A model generated the notes under the pieces. The model did no database searches. It worked only from the letters and a program-made list of their open reading frames with translations, and was not told the DNA's origin. Position numbers and translations under genes: made by a program. This document shows, piece after piece, positions 1 through 6,624 of a stretch of DNA of 10,069 bases. Source of the DNA: an uncultured Prevotella sp. (GTDB lineage: Bacteria; Bacteroidota; Bacteroidia; Bacteroidales; Bacteroidaceae); NCBI GenBank assembly GCA_937874345.1, contig CALNBT010000232.1:1-10069 (forward strand), read 5' to 3'. Numbering within the stretch: the stretch's first letter is position 1; every line of letters starts with the position of its first letter.

Positions 1-794
1 GCCGACAAACCTCTGTCTCGGAAGTATTCGCCGATAGCTGCACCGGCAAATGGGGCATAATATTGCATGGCAGCAGGATCTGCAGCCGTTGCGGATACGA
101 TGATGGTATAGGGCAATGCGCCGTGTTCCTTCAACGTTTGCACCAAGTTCGCTACCGTAGAAGCCTTTTGGCCAATCGCTACATAGATACAATAAACAGG
201 TTTGCCCGCATCATAAAAGCTTTTTTGGTTGATAATGGTATCAACAGCAATGGCTGTCTTACCCGTCTGACGGTCACCAATGATCAACTCACGCTGTCCT
301 CTACCAATAGGTATCATGGAGTCGATAGCCTTGATACCGGTTTGTAGCGGCTCCTTTACAGGCTGTCTATAGATGACACCTGGCGCTTTTCTTTCCAGAG
401 GCATTTCGAACGAATGACTCATATCGAGCTCTCCAAGACCATCAATGGCCTGCCCTAAAGGATTGATGACACGTCCAAGCATGGTGTCGCTAACAGGTAT
501 GGAAGCGATACGATGGGTACGGGTAGCTACCATCCCCTCTTTTATACCAGATGTGGATCCAAGAAGCACACAGCCAACATTGTCTTCCTCAAGGTTCATG
601 ACAATGGCCATCGTTCCGTTCTCAAACTCCAACAACTCATTTGCTTCGGCATTTCGCAAGCCATACAGACGAGCCACACCGTCACCGACATTGAGAACAG
701 TGCCAATCTCGTCAAAATGGTTATCTGCACGGATGCCATTCAGCTGTTGAAGCAACACATCTGAAACTTCGCTTGGTTTTATTTTGTCTGACAT
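1..794 (-). CDS. atpA: F1 ATP synthase alpha subunit, 3' end outside window
   Basis: Non-catalytic nucleotide-binding subunit of the F1 head (alpha3beta3), on the cytoplasmic face of the inner membrane. The ATG at 794 opens a frame that stays open for 264 codons to base 1, so only the N-terminal half (of roughly 500-530 residues usual for the family) is present. It starts MSDKIKPSEVSDVL and contains the N-terminal beta-barrel (about residues 25-95) followed by the start of the nucleotide-binding domain. The Walker A motif GDRQTGKT lies at residues 173-180 (bases 255-278), close to its place in the E. coli protein. The end reads GEYFRDRGLS. The arginine finger and C-terminal helical domain would lie outside the window. 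It begins 16 bases after the atpH stop, so it is in the same operon. Identification is certain; regulation is presumably that of the operon. Confidence 0.97.
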   Translation of the reverse strand, partial: MSDKIKPSEVSDVLLQQLNGIRADNHFDEIGTVLNVGDGVARLYGLRNAEANELLEFENGTMAIVMNLEEDNVGCVLLGSTSGIKEGMVATRTHRIASIPVSDTMLGRVINPLGQAIDGLGELDMSHSFEMPLERKAPGVIYRQPVKEPLQTGIKAIDSMIPIGRGQRELIIGDRQTGKTAIAVDTIINQKSFYDAGKPVYCIYVAIGQKASTVANLVQTLKEHGALPYTIIVSATAADPAAMQYYAPFAGAAIGEYFRDRGLS

Positions 795-810
795 TATTTC
801 TTGTTTTAAA

Positions 811-1347
811 TTATTTCTTCAGCTGTTTCAAGATTGCCTTAAGTTTGGTTTGCACACTGGCATCCATACGATAGGCATCATATTCAAGCACAAACCCACC
901 GATAATATCGGGATTTGTCTCAGTCTGGAACTCTACTGTTCCCTGAGTCTTGCTCTCAACCAACCGCTTCATTCTCTCTTCTACTTCCGGAGAGACAGTG
1001 GTTGCTGTAATCAATTTGCCGCTGATGATATTCTTGTTTTGACGGTACAAGGAGATGTACGAGGTTGCGATAAATTGCAAGATGTTTTCTCTGCCACCAT
1101 CCAAAACCAACTTGAAAAAGCGTTTGGTCAATTCTGTACACTGACCACCACATGCCGTTTCTAATAAAGACTGTTTCTGATCTTTATGGAGCATTGGATT
1201 ATCGATGGTGAATTTAAGATCGGGCACTTGGATATAACTCTCAGAGAGAAGCTTCATCTCCTGATATACCTGATCTTCCAAGCTCTTTTCCAAGGCACTT
1301 TTGAGAAAAGCACGAGCATATCTAACAGATATTACACCTATATCCAT
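811..1347 (-). CDS. atpH: F1 ATP synthase delta subunit (OSCP type)
   Basis: Delta joins the top of the F1 alpha3beta3 head to the peripheral b-subunit stalk and so forms part of the stator. The 178-residue product has the usual family length. It opens with MDIGVISVRYARAFLKSAL, matching the conserved N-terminal helix seen in OSCP/delta proteins (xxYAxALF-like). Its C-terminal part, with GKLITATTVSPEVEERM and then NPDIIGGFVLEYDAYRMDASV, matches the conserved C-terminal strand region, where a GGF/GGL motif and a D-x-S/D segment are typical. It lies 5 bases after atpF and 16 bases before atpA, the standard b-delta-alpha order. No signal peptide or membrane segment is visible, as expected. Sequence in this family is poorly conserved, so context adds much of the certainty. 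Confidence 0.94.
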   Translation of the reverse strand: MDIGVISVRYARAFLKSALEKSLEDQVYQEMKLLSESYIQVPDLKFTIDNPMLHKDQKQSLLETACGGQCTELTKRFFKLVLDGGRENILQFIATSYISLYRQNKNIISGKLITATTVSPEVEERMKRLVESKTQGTVEFQTETNPDIIGGFVLEYDAYRMDASVQTKLKAILKQLKK

Positions 1348-1352
1348 AATCC

Positions 1353-1871
1353 TTATACATTAGTTTTATCAATAGAAATATCATTCAGCATTTGATTGAT
1401 CAACTCCATTTGCGCTTTATCAGATGAAAGTTTTTCACGAACAATCTTCTCTGCTATCTGAACAGAAAGGTCAGCCACTTGTGAACGAATGTCTCGAAGG
1501 GCATTTTGTTTTTCCGTTTCTATCTCAGTCTTAGCATCACTGATCAACCGAGAACTTTCATCTTTCGCCTTCTGCTGGGCCTTTTCTACAATCGCCTCAC
1601 GTGTATCAGAAGCCTCTTTCAATATTTGAGACTGCTTTTCACGAGCTTGTTGCAGAATAGACTCGCCTTCTTGCTGAATGTTCTCTAAACGTTCTGATGC
1701 TTCATGTGCCTTTCGAAGACTTTCGTCGATATAATTCTTCCGCTTCTCAACCATCTGAATGATCACAGGGAAGCCGAATTTAGAAAGAACAATGAAGACC
1801 ACCAAAAAGGCCAAGAGCATCCAAAACAGAAGTCCCAGATCAGGAGTTAATATTGATGGTAAATTCTCCAT
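1353..1871 (-). CDS. atpF: Fo ATP synthase b subunit
   Basis: The b subunit anchors the peripheral stalk: one N-terminal membrane helix packs on the a subunit and a long cytoplasmic helix reaches delta on the F1 head. The 172-residue product shows this layout. A hydrophobic segment covers residues about 12-30 (LGLLFWMLLAFLVVFIVLS). After it comes a long, highly charged, helix-forming stretch (about residues 42-150) rich in E, K, Q, R and A, consistent with a coiled-coil dimer. The segment LSVQIAEKIVREKL near residues 135-148 corresponds to the conserved AEKI region close to the C terminus. Length is near the 156 residues of E. coli AtpF. Only one b-type gene is seen, so a homodimer is likely. 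It starts 11 bases after atpE and ends 5 bases before atpH. Confidence 0.95.
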   Translation of the reverse strand: MENLPSILTPDLGLLFWMLLAFLVVFIVLSKFGFPVIIQMVEKRKNYIDESLRKAHEASERLENIQQEGESILQQAREKQSQILKEASDTREAIVEKAQQKAKDESSRLISDAKTEIETEKQNALRDIRSQVADLSVQIAEKIVREKLSSDKAQMELINQMLNDISIDKTNV

Positions 1872-1882
1872 TCTATGGTTTG

Positions 1883-2122
1883 TTATTTAATGATGAAGGC
1901 ACAAGCTGCGATAGCAAAAAGAGCACATCCTTCAATAAATGCAGAAGTCAAAATCATGTTTGTTTGAATCTTTCCTGTTGCTTCGGGTTGACGAGCAATC
2001 GCATCCATTGCGCTACCGCCAATTTTGCCAATTCCCATACCTGCACCGATCGTTGCAAGACCTGCACCAAGAGCACTACCCAATTGTGCCAAACCCTCTA
2101 CTGCTAATAATGTTGAAATCAT
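1883..2122 (-). CDS. atpE: Fo ATP synthase c subunit (rotor ring)
   Basis: Forms the membrane c-ring that carries ions past the a subunit and turns the rotor. The 79-residue product is a two-helix hairpin. Helix 1 has the glycine repeat G26-x-G28-x-G30-x-G32 that lets helices pack in the ring. The polar loop is ARQPEA (residues 43-48), which contacts gamma/epsilon. Helix 2 carries the ion-binding carboxylate E64 in SAFIEGCALF. Compared with the sodium-type ring of Ilyobacter, the helix 1 Gln ligand is Ile31 here and the Ser after the Glu is Gly65, so two sodium ligands are missing and proton coupling is the better inference. There is no cleavable presequence. It is preceded by the longest gap in the operon (69 bases), consistent with separately boosted translation of this multicopy subunit. 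Confidence 0.97.
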   Translation of the reverse strand: MISTLLAVEGLAQLGSALGAGLATIGAGMGIGKIGGSAMDAIARQPEATGKIQTNMILTSAFIEGCALFAIAACAFIIK

Positions 2123-2191
2123 AATTCAAAAGTTTTTTATATTGTTATTAATTATTTAATTGCTTTTTAATATTCTGTTTGTAAACGATTC
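2123..2191 (-). promoter_or_regulatory. AT-rich intercistronic leader of atpE
   Basis: This 69-base gap between atpB and atpE is far longer than the 5-29 bases between the other operon genes. On the coding strand it is strongly A/T rich, with runs such as ATTAAAAAGCAATTAAATAA, no stable hairpin and no Shine-Dalgarno sequence. In E. coli an unstructured U-rich leader raises atpE translation to supply about ten c subunits per complex. An A-rich unstructured leader doing the same job here is an inference. No TAnnTTTG promoter box is visible in it. Confidence 0.35.
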
Positions 2192-3250
2192 TTATTCTGC
2201 ATGATGTGCGGCCGGATGTGCCAATCCAATGAACACGGCACTCAACATGGTAAATACATAAGCCTGGATAAAGGCTACCAACAATTCAAGAGCATTCATG
2301 AACAACAGCATGATAATGCTGAAGAAATTTAATCCCAGACCATATCCAACGCCCATCGACCATCCCATGAAAATAACACAAGTAAAGCTTAATATCACCG
2401 CATGGCCGGCCATCATATTGGCAAAAAGACGAATCATCAAGGCAAATGGTTTTGTGATTATTCCAAACAATTCGATGACAGGCATCAAAGGAATCGGGAA
2501 TTTCAAGAAAATCGGCACCTCTGGCCAGAAAATATCTTTCCAATAACCTTTGTTACCAAAGACATTAATGGCTATCATGGAACACAAGGCCAAGAACAAT
2601 GTAATATTGATGTTACCAGTTATATTGGCGCCTCCTGGGAACAGTGGAAATAACCCAATGAAATTGCTTGTCAAAATGAAGAAGAAAATCGTCAAAAGAT
2701 ACGTACCAAACTTCTTCGTATTCTCTTCTCCTAAAGAGGGTTTAATCAAATCGTCGTAGATGGCCATGACAAACATCTCCATAACACCGACAAATCCCTT
2801 CGGTGCATCACTCTTCTCGTCAACAGTCTTGTACCACTTCGTGCACCAAACAAATACAGAAATAAGAATGATGACAACAATCCAAATTTGCATAACCACC
2901 TTTGTCATGCTCAAATCGATGGGACGTGTTATACTACCATCAGGCAATTTCTCATAGATTTTGCCGTGATGGCTTTCATCAAAATAGAAAGGAGCTGGCA
3001 AATTCTCAGAAGTTCCGACAAACCATTGGCCTGTAGTATGACTACGGACGATGATTGGAAGCGGAATACTGATCTGTTTTCCATGATAAGAGGCAATATG
3101 CCATTCATAGGAATCAGCCAAGTGCTCCAGCACTATGTTGGCTACATTTAAATCTTCTCCCTTTTCATTCGCTGCAAATAGATTCACGGGAATCAGCGCA
3201 ATGAATAAAATTAGAAGCAAAGATTTTATTTTTTTGATCATTTCTTTCAT
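2192..3250 (-). CDS. atpB: Fo ATP synthase a subunit with periplasmic N-terminal domain
   Basis: The a subunit forms the two ion half-channels beside the c-ring. I start it at the ATG at 3250 (352 residues). The longer reading uses a GTG at 3280 inside the upstream gene and would put charged residues before a signal peptide. From 3250 the protein begins MKEMIKKIKS, then a hydrophobic core and a likely cleavage site after LFA (about residue 26). About 85-90 residues of predicted periplasmic domain follow, with HLADSYEWHI and a His-rich HHGK segment; E. coli AtpB (271 aa) lacks this domain, while it is familiar in Bacteroidota. The membrane part holds the essential Arg274 in MIRLFANMMAGH. The His nine residues later occupies the place of E. 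coli Glu219, as in mitochondrial a subunits. Gln329 in FIQAYVF matches E. coli Gln252. It begins 19 bases after the atpI-like stop. Confidence 0.95.
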   Translation of the reverse strand: MKEMIKKIKSLLLILFIALIPVNLFAANEKGEDLNVANIVLEHLADSYEWHIASYHGKQISIPLPIIVRSHTTGQWFVGTSENLPAPFYFDESHHGKIYEKLPDGSITRPIDLSMTKVVMQIWIVVIILISVFVWCTKWYKTVDEKSDAPKGFVGVMEMFVMAIYDDLIKPSLGEENTKKFGTYLLTIFFFILTSNFIGLFPLFPGGANITGNINITLFLALCSMIAINVFGNKGYWKDIFWPEVPIFLKFPIPLMPVIELFGIITKPFALMIRLFANMMAGHAVILSFTCVIFMGWSMGVGYGLGLNFFSIIMLLFMNALELLVAFIQAYVFTMLSAVFIGLAHPAAHHAE

Positions 3251-3269
3251 ATGTTGAGGTAATTCTCTA

Positions 3270-3674
3270 TCACTTTTCACCTTTACTCTTCACGGAAAAG
3301 AAAAGAGAATGATGTATCAATATCATAAAATAAAAAACCATAAAGATGATAAATGGCACCTTAATCGAATGGCCATTCGCCAAAAGATAGTAGACAAACA
3401 AGACTCCGATGCCTGCTAACATTCTAAAACCAGACACCGCCATGAAAAAGGTTGGCAAGCTATCTGGTGCTTTCTTGGCTACTTTTTTCCATACACAGAT
3501 GTCTGCAACCTCAACGACCAATGCAAAAGAGACACTGACAATTAAAGGTATCAATATTTCATTAATCATCCATATACGCATAGCCAATAATGCAACAAGG
3601 CTCAGAGACACAATCCAAATAAGACTTTGCCTCATATATCGCCAACACATCTTGTCTAAATCCATTCCTGTCAT
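3270..3674 (-). CDS. Small four-helix membrane protein at the atpI position
   Basis: A 134-residue protein with four evident hydrophobic segments at about residues 17-37, 39-62, 73-98 and 106-128, short charged loops (WKKVAKKAPDS near 62-72) and a basic tail ending KSKGEK. It lies between atpC and atpB, 23 bases after atpC and 19 bases before the atpB ATG, so it is surely co-transcribed. Proteins at this place in other ATP synthase operons (AtpI/UncI) are small membrane proteins linked to c-ring assembly and possibly magnesium handling. Sequence similarity to E. coli AtpI is not obvious by eye, so the assignment rests on size, topology and position. The start could be the ATG at 3674 or, three codons on, at 3665. 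It could be a lineage-specific assembly factor that only resembles AtpI in layout. Confidence 0.75.
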   Translation of the reverse strand: MTGMDLDKMCWRYMRQSLIWIVSLSLVALLAMRIWMINEILIPLIVSVSFALVVEVADICVWKKVAKKAPDSLPTFFMAVSGFRMLAGIGVLFVYYLLANGHSIKVPFIIFMVFYFMILIHHSLFFSVKSKGEK

Positions 3675-3697
3675 CTATTGAATAATCTTCTGAATCA

Positions 3698-3940
3698 CTA
3701 TAGTTCTACACACAAGCTCACGTTGTTTTTCTGAACTTCGACAAAACCACTGACAATTTCAAGCGTTTGTTTTTCACCACCGACAATCTCGTAGGTCACC
3801 ACTCCTTTTTCCAAAGAAGAGATGATTGGAGCATGATTATCCAAAATTTCGAATTCACCTGCCGTTCCCGGTACTTTAACTTGTGTTATTTCACCATTGA
3901 AAATGATCTTTTCCGGTGAAATGATCTTGAGTTGCATCAT
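3698..3940 (-). CDS. atpC: F1 ATP synthase epsilon subunit, short form
   Basis: Epsilon sits on the central stalk between gamma and the c-ring. The first ATG (3940) gives 80 residues; a second ATG directly follows at 3937. A longer reading from a TTG at 3955 adds MTRDN and has no support. The sequence contains the whole N-terminal beta-sandwich: MQLKIISPEKIIFNGEITQV, then GTAGEFEILDNHAPIISSL (the conserved G-x-F/L-x-I-L-x-x-H-A-P segment) and GFVEVQKNNVSL at the end. The C-terminal helical hairpin of E. coli epsilon (about 139 residues), which can insert into F1 and inhibit it, is absent. This short form is common in Bacteroidota. Stalk assembly and coupling should be kept while autoinhibition by the hairpin is lost. 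It starts 29 bases after the atpD stop. Confidence 0.94.
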   Translation of the reverse strand: MMQLKIISPEKIIFNGEITQVKVPGTAGEFEILDNHAPIISSLEKGVVTYEIVGGEKQTLEIVSGFVEVQKNNVSLCVEL

Positions 3941-3969
3941 ATTATCTCTTGTCAAAATCCATCATTCAT

Positions 3970-5499
3970 TTATGCACCTGCTGCAGCAATCAGTTTCTTA
4001 CCCTTTTCGATAGCGTCCTCAATTGTTCCAACATTCAGGAAAGCCTGCTCTGGAAGATCATCGACTTCACCATCCAGAATCATGTTAAATCCCTTGATGG
4101 TATCCTCGATTGGCACCATCACACCCTTGACACCGGTGAACTGTTCAGCAACAGTAAACGGTTGAGACAAGAAGCGCTGAACCCTACGGGCACGGTTAAC
4201 GATTTGTTTATCTTCGTCAGACAATTCATCCATACCCAAGATAGCAATGATATCTTGCAATTCCTGATAATGCTGAAGAATCTGCTTTACACGCTGCGCG
4301 CAGTCGTAATGCTCCTTGCCGACGATCAACGGGTCAAGGATACGAGAGGTTGAGCCCAACGGATCAACAGCTGGATAAATACCCAACTCGGTAATTTTAC
4401 GACTCAACTCGGTTGTTGCATCCAAGTGCGTAAAGGTTGTCGCCGGTGCCGGGTCGGTCAAATCGTCAGCAGGTACGTAGACAGCCTGAACCGAGGTGAT
4501 TGAACCTTTCTTTGTAGAGGTGATACGTTCCTGCATGACACCCATCTCAGATGCCAGCGTAGGTTGGTAACCCACGGCAGAGGGCATACGCCCCAACAAA
4601 GCTGAAACTTCAGATCCAGCCTGTGTGAAACGGAAAATATTATCCACAAAGAACATGATATCTGCTCCTTGTCCATCATTATTTACGCCATTTTCTCTAA
4701 ATTCCTCAGCGACCGTCAGTCCTGAAAGCGCCACAGAAGCACGTGCTCCCGGCGGTTCATTCATCTGACCATAGACCAGCGTAGCCTGTGATTTGGCCAA
4801 TTCCTCAGGATCGACTAACGAAAGATCCCATTTGCCTTCATCCATACCCTTTCTAAAAGCATCACCATAACGGATAACGCCCGATTCAATCATATCTCTA
4901 ATCAGATCATTACCCTCACGGGTACGCTCACCGACACCAGCAAATACAGAATAACCATTGTGTCCTTTGGCAATATTGTTGATCAATTCCATGATCAATA
5001 CGGTCTTGCCAACGCCGGCACCACCAAACAATCCAATCTTTCCACCTTTCATGTAAGGCTCCAACAAGTCAATAACCTTGATACCTGTTGCAAGCATCTC
5101 TTTATGAGTAGAAAGATCTTCAAATTTAGGTGGCTCTCTGTGAATGGGGAAAGAACCCGTCATAGACAATTGTTCCATGCCATCGATAGGCTTCCCGATT
5201 ACATTGAGCATACGACCTTTAATCTGTCCGCCTGAAGGCATCTGGATAGGTCCACCTGTCTGGATTACTTCCAAACCACGTTGTAGACCGTCTGTATTAT
5301 CCATTGCAACACAGCGAACCGTATCTTCGCCAATATGTTGTTGAGTTTCGATAACCAATTCAGAACCATCATTGCGCTTTACGACCAATGCATCATAAAT
5401 TTTTGGCAAAACCTTCTCAGGATCTTCGCCATTTGTGTCAAAAAACACATCTATGACAGGACCAATAATCTGCGATATATGTCCGTTAATATGTGACAT
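3970..5499 (-). CDS. atpD: F1 ATP synthase beta subunit
   Basis: Catalytic subunit of F1, making or hydrolysing ATP at three sites per complex. The 509-residue product contains the N-terminal barrel (about 1-85), Walker A GGAGVGKT at 159-166, the catalytic glutamate E191 in GVGERTREG, the Walker B end with D286 in IMFFVDNIFRF, and the DELSEED-loop equivalent DELSDED at 424-430. It is about 50 residues longer than E. coli AtpD. Most of the central excess is an insertion around residues 206-236 (VIRYGDAFRKGMDEGKWDL onward) just before LVYGQMNEPPGAR, and some of the rest lies in the N-terminal barrel around residues 24-45. Longer beta subunits are familiar in Bacteroidota. It is the first gene of the operon, with its ATG at 5499 and a candidate promoter about 50 bases upstream. 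Identification is certain. Confidence 0.99.
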   Translation of the reverse strand: MSHINGHISQIIGPVIDVFFDTNGEDPEKVLPKIYDALVVKRNDGSELVIETQQHIGEDTVRCVAMDNTDGLQRGLEVIQTGGPIQMPSGGQIKGRMLNVIGKPIDGMEQLSMTGSFPIHREPPKFEDLSTHKEMLATGIKVIDLLEPYMKGGKIGLFGGAGVGKTVLIMELINNIAKGHNGYSVFAGVGERTREGNDLIRDMIESGVIRYGDAFRKGMDEGKWDLSLVDPEELAKSQATLVYGQMNEPPGARASVALSGLTVAEEFRENGVNNDGQGADIMFFVDNIFRFTQAGSEVSALLGRMPSAVGYQPTLASEMGVMQERITSTKKGSITSVQAVYVPADDLTDPAPATTFTHLDATTELSRKITELGIYPAVDPLGSTSRILDPLIVGKEHYDCAQRVKQILQHYQELQDIIAILGMDELSDEDKQIVNRARRVQRFLSQPFTVAEQFTGVKGVMVPIEDTIKGFNMILDGEVDDLPEQAFLNVGTIEDAIEKGKKLIAAAGA

Positions 5500-5547
5500 A
5501 AGCTTGTATGTTATAAATTATATTTAATATTTACAAATTTTTGTATA

Positions 5548-5570
5548 GCGCAAATATAACAAATTTGCGC
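5548..5570. repeat. Inverted repeat over the atp promoter box
   Basis: GCGCAAAT at 5548-5555 and ATTTGCGC at 5563-5570 are perfect 8-bp inverted arms around a 7-base centre. The left arm covers most of the -7 box, so the site is well placed to be an operator, or the arms may be a by-product of the TTTGCGC promoter context. It is not a terminator for either strand: no T run follows. Confidence 0.6.
5551..5558 (-). promoter_or_regulatory. Candidate -7 box of the atp operon promoter
   Basis: Read on the minus strand this is TATATTTG followed by CGC, a full match to the Bacteroidota sigma-ABfr -7 consensus TAnnTTTG. It lies 51 bases upstream of the atpD ATG, giving a leader of about 40-45 bases. 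No TTTG is seen at the usual -33 spacing, which weakens the call. The box lies inside an inverted repeat (5548-5570). Confidence 0.55.
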
Positions 5571-5581
5571 GAATAGCATCG

Positions 5582-5595
5582 TGATAAACTTATCA
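5582..5595. repeat. Palindromic site TGATAA-N2-TTATCA
   Basis: The 14-base element TGATAAACTTATCA has perfect 6-bp arms and a 2-base centre. It lies 24 bases upstream of the atp -7 box on the minus strand, near where the -33 element would sit. The compact symmetrical form suits a dimeric helix-turn-helix regulator; a binding role is inference. Confidence 0.45.
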
Positions 5596-5601
5596 ATTAA
5601 G

Positions 5602-5633
5602 AAAAAAAAAACTATATTAAGTTGTTTTCAACT
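5602..5633 (-). terminator. Weak candidate terminator after pfkA
   Basis: On the minus strand, 14 bases past the pfkA stop, AGTTG-AAAA-CAACT can form a 5-bp stem (5620-5633). After an 8-base spacer comes a run of ten T (5611-5602). The short A/T-rich stem and the gap before the T run make it a poor intrinsic terminator, so some read-through into atpD is possible. Confidence 0.35.
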
Positions 5634-5646
5634 AACCGTCAACGCC

Positions 5647-6624
5647 TTATATACTAAGTTCATTCAGCACCTTAATCAACTGTTTGTCGAAAGGTTTATC
5701 GCTCCTAATCGCTTCGCTCAAGGGAACATAGGTAATTTCGTTGTTCTTGATACCAATCATTACGTTACGCTGTCCCTGCATGATGGCCTCCACTGCGCCA
5801 ACACCTGTACGGCTAGCCAAGATCCGATCATGGGCTGAAGGACGTCCACCGCGCTGCAAATGGCCGAGGATTGATACACGAACATCGTATCCCGGGAACT
5901 CTTTCTTGACACGTTCTGCATAATACAAAGCACCACATTTTGGACTTTCACTGACAATCACAATGCATGAACGCTTTGATTTACGAATACCGCGTTCCAT
6001 AAATTGACCCAACTGGTCAACGTCTGTCCTATCTTCAGGAATAATGGCTGCCTCTGCACCCGATGCAATTGCGCTGTTCTGTGCCAAGAAGCCAGCATCC
6101 CGACCCATTACTTCGACAAAGAAAATTCGTTCATGGCTTTGTGCTGTATCCCTGATTCGGTCAACACACTCAACGATTGTATTCAAGGTTGTATCGTAAC
6201 CAATGGTCAAATCTGTTCCATAAAGGTCGTTGTCAATCGTTCCGGGCAAGCCGATGCAACAAACATCGTATTCCTTGGCAAATTCCATGGCACCAGTCAT
6301 AGATCCATTTCCACCGATAACGACCAATGCACCGATATCGTGCTTCATGATGGTTTCATATGCCTTGTTTTTACCTTCTTCGGTAAAAAATTCCATAGAA
6401 CGTGCTGTCTTCAGGATAGTTCCTCCCGACATAATGATGCCACTCACGTTTTCGGTTGTGAAATCCTTGACATCATCATTGATCAGTCCATCGAATCCCT
6501 TGAAAATGCCCTTAATTTTAAAGCCATTACAAATACCAGAACGGGTTACCGCACGAATAGCGGCATTCATTCCAGGAGCGTCTCCACCCGAAGTAAGAAT
6601 GCCTATAGTCGTTATTTTTTTCAT
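5647..6624 (-). CDS. pfkA: ATP-dependent 6-phosphofructokinase
   Basis: Phosphorylates fructose 6-phosphate to fructose 1,6-bisphosphate, the committed step of glycolysis, in the cytoplasm. The 325-residue product matches the usual bacterial length (E. coli 320). Visible motifs are the nucleotide-binding start TSGGDAPGMNA (11-21), Arg75 in the ATP-site region, PGTIDND with catalytic-base Asp131 and Thr129, the sugar-phosphate residues Arg165 (SHERI) and MGR at 173-175, and LGHLQRGGRP with His255 and Arg258. Gly107 and Gly128 stand where PPi-dependent enzymes carry Asp and Lys, so ATP is the expected donor. Oddly, the GGDG motif reads GGNG: Asn106 (codon AAT) replaces the Asp that in E. coli (Asp103) helps hold Mg-ATP. 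The gene is monocistronic by appearance, with its own promoter box, a long leader and a weak terminator before atpD. Confidence 0.97.
   Translation of the reverse strand: MKKITTIGILTSGGDAPGMNAAIRAVTRSGICNGFKIKGIFKGFDGLINDDVKDFTTENVSGIIMSGGTILKTARSMEFFTEEGKNKAYETIMKHDIGALVVIGGNGSMTGAMEFAKEYDVCCIGLPGTIDNDLYGTDLTIGYDTTLNTIVECVDRIRDTAQSHERIFFVEVMGRDAGFLAQNSAIASGAEAAIIPEDRTDVDQLGQFMERGIRKSKRSCIVIVSESPKCGALYYAERVKKEFPGYDVRVSILGHLQRGGRPSAHDRILASRTGVGAVEAIMQGQRNVMIGIKNNEITYVPLSEAIRSDKPFDKQLIKVLNELSI

Noticed and set aside
784..1164. Plus-strand open frames across the atp operon, including 784-1164 and 3949-4353
   Set aside because: They are antisense to well-identified ATP synthase subunits and have no domain or promoter support.
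3251..3280. A longer AtpB start at the GTG at 3280
   Set aside because: It lies inside the upstream gene and would place ten mostly polar residues before a signal peptide. The ATG at 3250 gives a proper signal-peptide N terminus and normal spacing.
3941..3955. A TTG start adding five residues to epsilon
   Set aside because: Two consecutive ATG codons (3940 and 3937) lie at the expected place before the conserved first strand.
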